Of a stretch of DNA of 42,329 nucleotides, positions 1 to 9,088 are shown piece after piece. Below the pieces are notes generated by a model, which was given only the letters and a program-made list of their open reading frames with translations, was not told the origin of the DNA and did not search any database. The DNA is taken from NCBI GenBank assembly GCA_002816575.1, contig MUCI01000066.1:1-42329 (forward strand), written 5' to 3'. The stretch's first letter is position 1. The number at the start of each line of letters is the position of its first letter. The position numbers and the translations under genes were made by a program. The DNA comes from SAR202 cluster bacterium Casp-Chloro-G2. GTDB taxonomy: Bacteria > Chloroflexota > Dehalococcoidia > Lucifugimonadales > UBA3495.

Positions 1-86
1 CCAGGCAGAGAATTGGTAGACTTTGGAAACACAGCGGGACCCTCACTTAATCCTGCCCCAATCCTGTCTTAATGATGGGGTCCACC

Positions 87-608
87 TCACTTCTCCAGGT
101 ATTCGATCCCTTTGGACATCACCACCAGAACCAGTATGGCCACCGCGAAGAAATAACCCAGCGAAGAAAAACCGGACGTAAAATCGTCGAACGATTCCAG
201 CCTGCCAAGGATCGCATCGACCATGTAGCCAAGGGTCCATCCGGTCACAACGAAGTAGTAGCTCATGATCGAAACGGTGAGAGCTACCAGGAACCATCCG
301 ATCCATGGTCCCCACCGCTTGTTGAGGTGACGGAAGGTCCCAACTGGGCCACGGTCGGTGAGATTACCGGCGCTCGACTCGAGTACCATGATGGGAAATC
401 CGATGGCAAAGATGCAGATGGCGTAGGCGACGATGAACGTCCCCCCTCCGTTCTGCCCCACCATGTAGGGGAAACGCCAGATATTGCCTAGGCCGACCAC
501 TCCGGCGATCGACGCGATGATAAAGATTCGCTGAGATGACCAGACTGGCCGGGCCTGTTTTCCAGCCGCGATCTGAGTCATTTCAGACGTGGTTTTCGGG
601 TTTTCCAT
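87..608 (-). pseudogene. Truncated sodium:neurotransmitter symporter (SNF/NSS family), N-terminal fragment
   Basis: The 173-residue product matches the N-terminal third of NSS transporters, which use the Na+ gradient to import amino acids or related solutes. The family hallmark around TM1 is present (residues about 37-57, including GLGNIWRFPY and NGGG), followed by four further hydrophobic segments. Family members normally have about 450-500 residues and 11-12 membrane spans. This copy stops with TGA right after the fifth segment, at the GIE(Y/K) motif that leads towards TM6. The other two minus-strand frames also meet stops within the 86 bases before the window edge, so the rest of the gene is not directly adjacent. 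I read it as a remnant; whether a short product is made cannot be told. Confidence 0.75.
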
Positions 609-883
609 CGGCTAGGTCGGCATCTCTCAAAGAATCCTATTCATGATAATCGTTTTTGCGCCGCCTATAGGGGACAGCTTATCTGAAGATCAGAGACAAA
701 ACTGGGCCGCCGACAGCAGCCCAGTTTTCCGGTCGCTATGGGTCATCTCCATTACCGAAGAGCGCCTGCATCAACCGCCTCGAATCATTACTCGCAACCG
801 GACCAGGGTGTGGACGGAGTTGTTGCGACGCCACACCGCATCGCCTGCAAGTTCGATGGGCTCCACCTTGTTCGCGATGGCCG

Positions 884-1111
884 TTAGCACCGGCAGGGGG
901 CTGGGCCGCCGATGCCAGTGTACCTGATAGCGGCCACCTCGGATTCGACATGCTGGTCGAATTCGTGAAAGCAGTCGGTCCCAAGCAGGTCCACACCGTC
1001 AGCGGCTTCCCTGAACTATCCGCGCGGCAGCGGGAGCTGGGCTACCCGGCCGTCCACCTGAACGCCCGAGGCCAGCAGCAGGACAAGGGCTTCCAGATGA
1101 AGCTGGTTTAG
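884..1111 (+). pseudogene. C-terminal scrap of a beta-CASP / metallo-beta-lactamase RNA-specificity-type protein
   Basis: Read in the frame ending at the TAG at 1109-1111, the DNA gives a GGWA motif, then a short DSGH segment, then LGFDMLVEFVKAVGPKQV and VSGF. This is the layout of the C-terminal part of exonuclease-like metallo-beta-lactamase proteins (SGWA, then SDH, then a helix and a THGF/VHGF strand). No start, catalytic HxHxDH motif or N-terminal domain is visible upstream in this frame, and the usual acidic residue before H is altered. It looks like a decayed 3' fragment next to the broken symporter. Family assignment is by motif pattern only. Confidence 0.4.
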
Positions 1112-1266
1112 GGGCTCTCACCGGCCTAACGCCCCTGGGAGTACGGCGGAAGCCGTCCAAACCTTATTTGCGATCGCTGTCAAGACAGGTTCGCTCTCAG
1201 CCCAATCGTGATAATCCGTAGTTCCCCGGCGCTGCCAGTGTCAGACGGAGACCGCCTCCATGGTTT
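1112..1266. other. Intergenic, nothing recognised
   Basis: This spacer separates the metallo-beta-lactamase remnant from the 3' end of chrA. I see no open frame with coding character, no convincing terminator and no repeat. Confidence 0.4.
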
Positions 1267-2535
1267 TCATAGGCTAGGCAGGGCGGCCAAAACCGAGCTG
1301 CCGCCGGCGGTCAATACGACGACCAGCCAAGGAGGCCACTTCCAGAGCATGAGCAGCCCAAGGGCCACGGCCGCCAGGCCAAAGTCGGAAGGGCCTTCGA
1401 TGGCGCTGGTCCACACCGGAGTGTATAACGCGGCCAGGAGCAGACCGACCACCGCGGCATTGATCCCCCGCAGCGCTGATTGGAGTGCCGGCTGCATCCT
1501 CAACGCGTCCCAGAATGGAAGCACACCTATCACAAGCAAGAAAGACGGCGCAAATATTGCCGCTAGCGCCAAGGCCGCCCCGGCTACCCCGTTCGGCTGG
1601 GTTTGGAGTAACGTACCCAGATACGCGCTGAATGTGAAAAGCGGGCCTGGCACAGCCTGTGCCGCGCCGTACCCGGCAACAAACTGCTCGTTGGTCAACC
1701 AGCCCGGCCCCACGACCTCTGATTGGAGCAACGGCAATACTACGTGGCCGCCGCCGAACACCAACGACCCCACTCGGAAGAAGCTGTCGAACACGGCCAG
1801 CCACTGATTTGATTCTATCTGCCGCAGCAGAGGCAGCCCGCCTAAGATGACAACAAACAGAGCCAGGGCCGTGATGCCAAGCCACGGGCGAATCCGGGTG
1901 GACAGGTTCTTTTGCTCACCTTGGATGGGCGACGTGGGGAGCAACCGCCAGCCGGCCAATCCCGCCCCCAAGATGATGAGCACCTGCACGGCTGCGGTCT
2001 GCCAGGCTAAAGCGGCGGCCATGGCCAAGATAGCTATGGTCGCCCGTTCACGGTCGGGAGCCAGACTTCGGCTCATCCCCCAGACCGCTTGGGCCACGAC
2101 CGCCACCGCCACCACTTTTAGGCCATGCAGCCAGGCCGCCCCGCTGACGTCGAATTCCCGGACCCCATAGGCATACAGGACGAGGGCGATGGCTGACGGC
2201 AGGGTGAAGGCGAACCAGGCGAACAGTCCACCGAGAAGACCGGCCCGGACGATTCCAACGATGATTCCCACCTGGCTGCTGGCCGGACCCGGCAGGAACT
2301 GGCAAAGGGCCACGATATCGGCGTAGCTTTGCTCATTCAGCCACGGCCGCCGCACGACATACTCATCGCGGAAGTAGCCCAGATGGGCGATAGGACCTCC
2401 GAAAGAGGTCAGGCCCAAGCGCAAAGCAACCCAAAACACCTCGAAAGGCGACCCACCGGACGGCGGGGAGGTTTCGGTTTCCGGCCCAACGGGACTGGCG
2501 GCCGATCGGCTAACGTCGTGCGGGTCCCCGCTCAT
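1267..2535 (-). CDS. chrA: Chromate transporter, CHR family, long (two-domain) form
   Basis: A 422-residue integral membrane protein made of two homologous CHR halves, as in ChrA, which expels chromate from the cytoplasm. The first half starts near residue 33 with ALRLGLTSFGGPIAHLGYF and includes LCQFLPGPASSQVG. The second, near residue 230, has FRVGSLVFGGGHVVLPLL and AQAVPGPLF. Length is typical of bidomain members. The first 30 residues are hydrophilic and rich in Pro and Ser. The start codon overlaps the padR stop codon (ATGA), so the two are translationally coupled and very probably one operon under PadR control. Chromate as the substrate follows from the family; many CHR proteins are uncharacterised. 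Confidence 0.9.
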   Translation of the reverse strand: MSGDPHDVSRSAASPVGPETETSPPSGGSPFEVFWVALRLGLTSFGGPIAHLGYFRDEYVVRRPWLNEQSYADIVALCQFLPGPASSQVGIIVGIVRAGLLGGLFAWFAFTLPSAIALVLYAYGVREFDVSGAAWLHGLKVVAVAVVAQAVWGMSRSLAPDRERATIAILAMAAALAWQTAAVQVLIILGAGLAGWRLLPTSPIQGEQKNLSTRIRPWLGITALALFVVILGGLPLLRQIESNQWLAVFDSFFRVGSLVFGGGHVVLPLLQSEVVGPGWLTNEQFVAGYGAAQAVPGPLFTFSAYLGTLLQTQPNGVAGAALALAAIFAPSFLLVIGVLPFWDALRMQPALQSALRGINAAVVGLLLAALYTPVWTSAIEGPSDFGLAAVALGLLMLWKWPPWLVVVLTAGGSSVLAALPSL

Positions 2536-2882
2536 AGAGTCCCATCTTCCCGCCCATCTCCTGGTCCATCTCCCGGCAAGGGTCCGAGAACTTCGGACAC
2601 CAGTTCCCTGATCTTGTCCTGAGCATCCACCAGTGTCTCTTTTCCAAGTTGCGTTGACCGGTAATACCGGCGTGCCTTGCCCGCCACGACCTCTTGCTGA
2701 CTCACCAGATAGCCCTCCTCCTGCATCGAATGCAGTAATGGGTACAATGTTCCAGGACTCACGTGATAGCCGTGGCGGCCCAGTTCCTCAATAAGGCCCG
2801 ATCCATACACCGGTTCTTCGGTGGCATGGAAGAGGATGTGAACTTTGATGAAGCCCCTGAGTATGTCGCGTCTGGTATCCAT
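2532..2882 (-). CDS. PadR-family transcriptional regulator
   Basis: A 116-residue winged-helix regulator. The N-terminal PadR domain is clear: ILRGFIKVHILFHATEEPVYG, then SPGTLYPLLHSMQEEGYL (recognition helix region) and a wing ending in RRYYRSTQLGKE, followed by a short C-terminal helix for dimerisation. It lies directly before chrA with a 4-nt ATGA overlap, an arrangement that points to local control of the chromate transporter. Its own promoter is overlaid by palindromes, so autoregulation is likely. No Shine-Dalgarno sequence precedes the ATG, and the predicted transcript start lies only about 12 nt upstream, so the message may be nearly leaderless. Confidence 0.9.
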   Translation of the reverse strand: MDTRRDILRGFIKVHILFHATEEPVYGSGLIEELGRHGYHVSPGTLYPLLHSMQEEGYLVSQQEVVAGKARRYYRSTQLGKETLVDAQDKIRELVSEVLGPLPGDGPGDGREDGTL

Positions 2883-2884
2883 AT

Positions 2885-2930
2885 TCGATATCGATTATCG
2901 ATAATACTTAGCCACTGCCGGTCTCGTCAA
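2885..2930 (-). promoter_or_regulatory. padR-chrA promoter with overlapping palindromic operator
   Basis: On the minus strand a -35 TTGACG (2925-2930) and a -10 TATTAT (2901-2906) are 18 bp apart. The -10 and expected start point sit inside a perfect 7-1-7 palindrome, TATCGATTATCGATA (2889-2903). It overlaps two more perfect palindromes, ATTATCGATAAT (2894-2905) and TCGATATCGA (2885-2894). The symmetry and position are what a dimeric repressor such as the adjacent PadR would need. Confidence 0.7.
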
Positions 2931-2999
2931 TCACGCCGGCTTAAGTCAGAGGCGCTCCGGACTCTTGTTCCGCGCCCTACTCACGCGCCGGCTCCGCCA

Positions 3000-3036
3000 A
3001 ACAAGAAAGCGGCACCGCTAAGTAGCGATGCCGCTT
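3000..3036 (-). terminator. Intrinsic terminator downstream of leuA
   Basis: A 12-bp stem (3008-3019 with 3024-3035, one G-U pair) with a 4-nt loop is followed on the minus strand by TTTCTTGT. It ends the ilv-leu transcription unit. T-rich DNA also follows on the plus side, so it may act in both directions. Confidence 0.75.
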
Positions 3037-3145
3037 TTCCGATCCTTGCCGTCCGGAGTTACCCCGGTTTAGCCGGTCCGACTGCCTTCCCGATATGCCG
3101 GGAGACGCCGGAGCCCATGTTTTTTGCCGCTTTTGCAGCCTCCGC

Positions 3146-4711
<1,566 letters not shown>

Positions 4712-4726
4712 TTTAATTACCTAGTC

Positions 4727-4851
4727 CCTTTCTGATGTTGGTGGTTTTGAGCTGCTATGTCCACTAACTGCGGCTTTCAGAAAGGTGTCGCAGGGGCATG
4801 TAGTCCACCGCCGCCAGCCCAGCCAGGACCAGCGGGCGATGGTGGACTACA
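4727..4851 (-). promoter_or_regulatory. leuA leader: two inverted repeats forming a possible attenuator
   Basis: Reading the minus strand, a perfect 11-bp repeat (4841-4851 with 4799-4809) lies within the short leader ORF. A second perfect 9-bp repeat pairs 4777-4785 (end of the leader ORF) with 4727-4735, ending 15 nt before the leuA ATG. A ribosome finishing the leader ORF would cover the first arm of the second stem, while one stalled earlier would leave it free. That is the geometry of attenuation, but the outcome (terminator or blocked ribosome site) is not decided by the sequence. Confidence 0.4.
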
Positions 4852-4874
4852 CTCAGCGCCTCCAGATTTCTCAT
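4764..4874 (-). CDS. Possible Leu/Val-rich leader peptide ahead of leuA (36 codons)
   Basis: A short frame begins at ATG with GGGAG 8 nt upstream and ends with TAG 52 nt before the leuA start. Of its 36 residues, 7 are Leu and 4 are Val, including the run PLVLAGLAAV. An 11-bp inverted repeat lies wholly inside it and the left arm of a second repeat covers its last codons. This resembles leader-peptide attenuators of branched-chain amino acid operons, but no such leader is known to me for this lineage and the Leu codons used are common ones. Translation is not shown. Confidence 0.35.
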   Translation of the reverse strand: MRNLEALSVVHHRPLVLAGLAAVDYMPLRHLSESRS

Positions 4875-4992
4875 GACATTGCTCCCAATGATTCGTTCTG
4901 CCGAAATATCCAGGTTGCGAGATCACTATTTAACGCTTTGCCCCAAGAGCACCGTCAGTGTCTGTTGGGGGGCATAAACAGCACTGCCAAGA

Positions 4993-5070
4993 TGTCACCC
5001 TGAGCGTAGCGAAGGGTCTGCCAATTAGATGATTGGAAGATTCTTCCTCGCTTCACTCGTCAGAATGACA
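4993..5070. repeat. Dispersed-type intergenic repeat, imperfect hairpin
   Basis: The element begins TGTCACCCTGAGCGTAGCGA and ends with CACTCGTCAGAATGACA, so its ends are inverted (TGTCA..TGACA). It resembles the short 'TGTCATTCTGAGCGAAGCGAAGAATCT' elements I recall from intergenic DNA of many Chloroflexota and other genomes. It sits between ilvC and leuA and could act as a weak terminator or processing site. Confidence 0.5.
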
Positions 5071-5087
5071 GGTCCGCGGTGAGGCCT

Positions 5088-6083
5088 TTATTTCGGGTCC
5101 ATCCAGGGCATCATGGCCCTAAGTTCCTTGCCGATGTCCTCGATCTGGCTGTGTTGGGCCTGCTCGCGCAGGGGATTGAACCGGGGGCGGCCTTCGTCGT
5201 TCTCGGCGATCCATTCCCTGGCGAAGGTGCCGTCCTGGATCTCTTTCAACACCGCCCGCATGTTGTCCCGGACGTGCTCGTCGATGATGCGCGGTCCGCG
5301 GGTCAGGTCGCCGTACTCGGCGGTGTCGCTGACCGAGTAGCGCATGTAGTTGAAGCCACCCTGGTACATCAGGTCGACGATCATCTTAAGCTCGTGGAGG
5401 CACTCGAAGAAGGCAATCTCCGGGGGATAGCCGCCTTCCACCAGGGTATCGAAAGCTGCTTTGACCAGGGCGCTCACGCCGCCGCAGAGGATGGCTTGCT
5501 CGCCGAACAGGTCGCTCTCGGTCTCGTTCTTGATGGTGGTCATCAGCACGCCGGAGCCGGTGCTGCCGATGCCCTTGGCATAGGCCAGGCCGATGTCTTT
5601 GGCGTGACCGGTGGCGTCTTGGTGCACCGCCAACAGGCTGGGGACGCCAACGCCCTCGGTGAAAAGCTCGCGCATGCGGTGACCGGGGGCCTTGGGGGCC
5701 ACCATCATGACATCCACGGTTTCCGGCGGAACGATCTCGCGGTAGTGGATGCTGAACCCGTGGGCCACCATCAAGGCGCTGCCGGGCCGGAGGTGCGGCT
5801 CGATCTGCTCGCGGTAGACGCGACCTTGGATGTGGTCGGGAATGACCATCATCAGCACGTCGGCTTCTTTGGCGACCTCGGGCACATCCGCAACCCGCAG
5901 ACCGGCGGCTTCGGCCACGGCCCGGCTGGGGCTTTCGGGATAAAGGCCAACCACCACGTTCTGGCCGTTGTCCTTCAGGTTCAGGGCGTGGGCGTGGCCC
6001 TGGCTGCCGTAGCCAACCATGCCGATGGTCTTGCCGGCCAAGTGGGCCAGGTCTGCGTCCTTGTCGTAATAAACGTCTACCAT
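5088..6083 (-). CDS. ilvC: Ketol-acid reductoisomerase, class I
   Basis: This enzyme converts acetolactate or acetohydroxybutyrate to the dihydroxy acid with NAD(P)H and Mg2+, the second common step to valine, isoleucine and leucine. With the start at MVDVYYDKD the product has 331 residues, the usual class I length. That ATG has AAGGA/AAAGGAAA directly upstream; a start 7 codons earlier would add residues not seen in the family. The Rossmann motif GYGSQGHA is at residues 24-31. The knotted C-terminal domain carries the metal ligands in the [11 protein letters not shown] and ECLHELK segments. It lies 203 bp after ilvN on the same strand. Confidence 0.97.
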   Translation of the reverse strand: MVDVYYDKDADLAHLAGKTIGMVGYGSQGHAHALNLKDNGQNVVVGLYPESPSRAVAEAAGLRVADVPEVAKEADVLMMVIPDHIQGRVYREQIEPHLRPGSALMVAHGFSIHYREIVPPETVDVMMVAPKAPGHRMRELFTEGVGVPSLLAVHQDATGHAKDIGLAYAKGIGSTGSGVLMTTIKNETESDLFGEQAILCGGVSALVKAAFDTLVEGGYPPEIAFFECLHELKMIVDLMYQGGFNYMRYSVSDTAEYGDLTRGPRIIDEHVRDNMRAVLKEIQDGTFAREWIAENDEGRPRFNPLREQAQHSQIEDIGKELRAMMPWMDPK

Positions 6084-6182
6084 TTTTCCTTTTGTCCTTC
6101 CCAAGTATTAGACTTTTGCCGCGGTGTGCCGTTGTCGCCGGTGCGGGGTGGTTTGCCGTGTGCCGTCGCCGCCACTCGAACT

Positions 6183-6230
6183 CTCTCACCTTCGTGGGAG
6201 AGTTGCTCCCTTCCACTTCACGGGGGAAGG
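6183..6230. repeat. Two short hairpins, dispersed-repeat type
   Basis: Two back-to-back inverted repeats (CTCTC..GAGAG at 6183-6202 and CCTTCC..GGAAGG at 6209-6230) lie in the ilvN-ilvC spacer. They resemble degraded copies of the 'CTCTCCC..GGGAGAG' repeats often seen between genes. There is no T-run, so they are not clear terminators. Confidence 0.4.
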
Positions 6231-6286
6231 TTATGACGGGGGTGAAATGTTCTCAGCCACTTTCTCTCATATATGGAGTCTCGCCG

Positions 6287-6838
6287 CTAGTTGTGCACGC
6301 TGCCGTTGCAGCGCCCAGCGTATCCGGTGGCCAGACCGTTGGCTTGGCCTCGCACCATCGCCACCACGCCGGTCCGGTGCATCTCGATGATGCCGAAGGG
6401 CTGCAGCAAGGCGTTCAGCGCGTTGGTCTTGTCCTGCTCGCCGGTGATCTCAATGACCATCGACTCGCTGCCGACGTCGATGATGTTGGCCCGGAACAGG
6501 TTGACGATCTGGATGATCTCCCCGCGGGTCATCGGGGTGGTGGTGACCTTTAGGAGGGCCAACTCCCGGGTGACAATCGACTCTTTGGTGATGTCGGAGA
6601 CTTCGATCACGTCGATGAGTTTGTCCAGTTGCTTGGCGACCTGGCCCACGGTGTAGTCGTCGCCGTTGACCACGAAGGTCATACGGGAGAGGCCCGGCTG
6701 TTCGCTGTTGCCCACGGCCAAGCTGGCGATATTGAAGCCGCGGCGGCGGAACATGCTGGCCACGCGGGTCAACACGCCCGGCTTGTCTTCCACCAGGGCG
6801 ATCAGCGTGTGCTGTTCGGTGTGATTCGTCTGGGCCAT
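6287..6838 (-). CDS. ilvN: Acetolactate synthase, small (regulatory) subunit
   Basis: The 183-residue regulatory subunit of acetohydroxyacid synthase, which activates the large subunit and makes it valine-sensitive. The N-terminal ACT domain (residues about 10-82) shows the standard LIALVEDKPGVLTRVASMF and RRRGFNIASLAVG. The C-terminal domain typical of bacterial IlvN/IlvH follows. The start lies one base after the ilvB stop region, so translational coupling and equal expression are likely. The last ten residues (from YAGRC) are poorly conserved. Confidence 0.95.
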   Translation of the reverse strand: MAQTNHTEQHTLIALVEDKPGVLTRVASMFRRRGFNIASLAVGNSEQPGLSRMTFVVNGDDYTVGQVAKQLDKLIDVIEVSDITKESIVTRELALLKVTTTPMTRGEIIQIVNLFRANIIDVGSESMVIEITGEQDKTNALNALLQPFGIIEMHRTGVVAMVRGQANGLATGYAGRCNGSVHN

Positions 6839-6839
6839 G

Positions 6840-8573
6840 TTAGGAACGCCCTGTTGAAGAACGTTTTGAAGAACTTTTTGAAGAAGGTTCCCCGGGCGCC
6901 GGTTCTTCCAACATCTCTTTGACCGACTGACCCGAAGGGATGAACGGATAGACGATCTCGTCTTCCTTGACCATGAAGTCGACGATCACCGGTCCGGCGG
7001 TCTCCATTGCCTGCTGCACCGCGTTGACCACCTGGTCTTGCTGGGTGACCCGGATGCCCCGGATGCCGTAGGCCTCGGCGATCTTCACGAAGTCGGGGTT
7101 GGCGGTATACTCACTGGCCACGTAGTCCTTCTCGAAGAATATGTCCTGCAATTGATGGACCATTCCCAGGGATGTGTTGTTCAAGATGGCGAATTTAACG
7201 TCGGCGCCGCTCTCCACGGCGGTGGCGATGTCGCACATGGTCATCTGGAAGCCGCCGTCGCCGCACACCGACCAAACCACCGAGTCGGGCCGGCCCACCT
7301 GGGCGCCCAGGGCGGCTGGGACCTCGAATCCCATGGTGCCCAATCCGCCGGATGTGATGAAGGTATTGGGCTCGGTGAACTTGCAGTGCTGCGCGGCCCA
7401 CATCTGGTGCTGGCCCACGCCGGTAACTACGATGCCCCGGCCCTGGGTAACCTCGGTCAAGCGCTGGAGCACGTACTGGGGCAATAGTTCGTTGGAATCG
7501 CGCACCAGATGCGATGGGTGCTGGATCTTTAGTTCCTCGATGTGACGCAGCCAGTCGATGTGGACGTTGGCTTCCACCTTGGGCAGCATCTGTCCCAATA
7601 CCGCTTTCAGGTCGCCGACCAACCCCACGGTGGTCTTGACGTTCTTGTCCACCTCGGAGTCGTCGATGTCCACGTGGATGATCTTGGCGTTGGGGGCGAA
7701 GTCGGATATCCGGCCGGTGACCCGGTCGTCGAAGCGCATGCCCAAGCCAATGATCAGGTCGGCCTCGTCGATGGCGATGTTGGCGTAGGCCATGCCGTGC
7801 ATGCCCGACATGCCCAGGTTCAGCTCGTGGTCCGACGGGATGGAGCTGATGCCCAAGAGGGTGGTGATCACCGGCACTTGGGCCTTCTCCGCCAGCTCGG
7901 TCATCAGACCGTAGGCATGGGAGATGAGCACGCCGTGTCCGGCCATGATCAGCGGACGCTCGGCCTTGTTGATCAGTTCAGCGGCGGCGGCAACCTGCGA
8001 TTCCGGCGCCTCGCCGGGGACCTTGTAGCCGGGCAGTTTGGTCGTGGTGGGCCAGACAAACTCGGTCTTTTCGCCCAGCAAAACGTCCCTGGGAATGTCC
8101 ACCAACACCGGCCCTGGCCGCCCGGTGCGGGCGATGTGGAAGGCGTCATGGATCGCTTGGGCCACATCTTTAACGTCCATCACCAGCATGTTGTGTTTGG
8201 TGATGGGCAAGGTCACGCCGGTGACGTCCGTCTCCTGGAAGGCGTCGCGGCCGATGGCGGGCCTGGGCACCTGTCCGGTGATGGCGACCATGGCCACCGA
8301 GTCCATCTGGGCGGCGGCGATGCCGGTGACCAGGTTGGTGGCGCCGGGGCCGGAGGTGGCGACGCAAACGCCGACCTTGCCGGTGGCGCGGGAGTAGCCG
8401 TCAGCGGCCATGGCGGCGGCCTGCTCGTGGCGCACCAAGATGTGGCGGATGCCGGGGTAGCTGGAGAGCGCCCCGTATAGGGGGAGCACCGCCCCGCCGG
8501 GCAGTCCAAACACCACATCAGCGCCCTCTTTGAGCAGGCTTTCGCAAACTATTTCAGCGCCGGTTAATTCCAT
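6840..8573 (-). CDS. ilvB: Acetolactate synthase, large (catalytic) subunit
   Basis: This ThDP-dependent enzyme joins two pyruvates, or pyruvate and 2-ketobutyrate, in the first shared step of branched-chain amino acid synthesis. The ThDP glutamate is E50 in RHEQAAAMA. The pyrophosphate-binding motif starts at GDGG (residue 438) and ends at NN about 28 residues later. The three domains (N-terminal ThDP, central, C-terminal ThDP) are complete at 577 residues. A Ser/Lys-rich tail of about 19 residues extends beyond the usual end. It is the first gene of the ilvBN(C)(leuA) unit and is preceded by a T-box leader. Confidence 0.97.
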   Translation of the reverse strand: MELTGAEIVCESLLKEGADVVFGLPGGAVLPLYGALSSYPGIRHILVRHEQAAAMAADGYSRATGKVGVCVATSGPGATNLVTGIAAAQMDSVAMVAITGQVPRPAIGRDAFQETDVTGVTLPITKHNMLVMDVKDVAQAIHDAFHIARTGRPGPVLVDIPRDVLLGEKTEFVWPTTTKLPGYKVPGEAPESQVAAAAELINKAERPLIMAGHGVLISHAYGLMTELAEKAQVPVITTLLGISSIPSDHELNLGMSGMHGMAYANIAIDEADLIIGLGMRFDDRVTGRISDFAPNAKIIHVDIDDSEVDKNVKTTVGLVGDLKAVLGQMLPKVEANVHIDWLRHIEELKIQHPSHLVRDSNELLPQYVLQRLTEVTQGRGIVVTGVGQHQMWAAQHCKFTEPNTFITSGGLGTMGFEVPAALGAQVGRPDSVVWSVCGDGGFQMTMCDIATAVESGADVKFAILNNTSLGMVHQLQDIFFEKDYVASEYTANPDFVKIAEAYGIRGIRVTQQDQVVNAVQQAMETAGPVIVDFMVKEDEIVYPFIPSGQSVKEMLEEPAPGEPSSKSSSKRSSTGRS

Positions 8574-8608
8574 CAGATTCCACTATCCCGCAGATTCCGT
8601 TTATCTAT

Positions 8609-8700
8609 CCCGCTCATCCTGAGCCCGTCGGAGGACTCGAAAGCTTACGCTCATCCTGTCCTCGCCTGCCCCGGCTCAACCTGAGCCTGTCGAAGGACCC
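8609..8700. repeat. Dispersed repeat pair between T-box terminator and ilvB
   Basis: Two degenerate copies of a CTCATCCTGAGCC(C/T)GTCGGAGGAC-like unit lie here, one at about 8612-8638 and one at about 8675-8700, with a partial copy between them. Such units are common mobile-like intergenic repeats. They fall in the ilvB 5' untranslated region, downstream of the T-box terminator. Confidence 0.5.
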
Positions 8701-8713
8701 AAAAAATCCCAAT

Positions 8714-8744
8714 AAAAAAACCCATCCCCCATGGAAGGGACGGG
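8714..8744 (-). terminator. T-box regulated terminator
   Basis: An 8-bp GC-rich stem (CCCGTCCC with GGGATGGG, one G-U pair) is followed by seven T residues on the minus strand. Its 5' arm is shared with the antiterminator, making the two folds mutually exclusive. Confidence 0.9.
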
Positions 8745-8989
8745 CCAATAGGCTCGTGGTACCACCCTTCTTCTGGCCCTGCGTTCGGTCCCGTCGTTGC
8801 TAGACCGGCCGCCTGGCCACTCGAAGACATTATATCGGTGTCAACCGCCGCGCCCTACTCGTTGTTCAGGCGGGCCGCTCCCGGGCGAGTTCGGGACCCT
8901 ACTGCCACCGGATTCGCACCAGCCACCGGCTCTCTCAGGCAGGGTATCCCTACTACTCCCGTTCCCAGCGGAAATCGTAACTATGTAAC
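8714..8989 (-). promoter_or_regulatory. T-box riboswitch, probably tRNA-Leu (specifier CTC), controlling ilvB
   Basis: Read on the minus strand, all class I transcriptional T-box landmarks appear in order. They are GGGAGTAGTA near the 5' end of stem I, AGAGAGCC with GGCTGGTGCGAA, the specifier region GAACTCGCCCGGGAGC, GAGTAGGGCG closing stem I, and the T-box AAGGGTGGTACCACG (8755-8769) with its UGGU bulge for the tRNA NCCA end. GAAGGG (8765-8770) can pair with CCCTTC (8734-8739) as antiterminator, excluding the terminator. The specifier aligns with CTC at 8887-8889, a Leu codon, as in the Bacillus ilv-leu operon. Uncharged tRNA-Leu would allow read-through. Confidence 0.9.
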
Positions 8990-8995
8990 TGATGA

Positions 8996-9024
8996 ATCGT
9001 ATCAGCAGGCGTGGGGGTTGTCAA
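8996..9024 (-). promoter_or_regulatory. Promoter of the ilvB T-box operon
   Basis: A consensus -35 TTGACA (9019-9024) and a -10 TACGAT (8996-9001) are 17 bp apart. Transcription should start near 8989, just ahead of T-box stem I. Confidence 0.8.
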
Positions 9025-9088
9025 TCGGGGGTGATGTGGTTAATTACGTGTAATAACGGACCAACCTACTTCAGAACATACTTCTGTA

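Noticed and set aside
7542-8480. Long open frame on the plus strand opposite ilvB.
   Set aside because: Same shadow-frame signature as above; ilvB on the other strand has all catalytic motifs.
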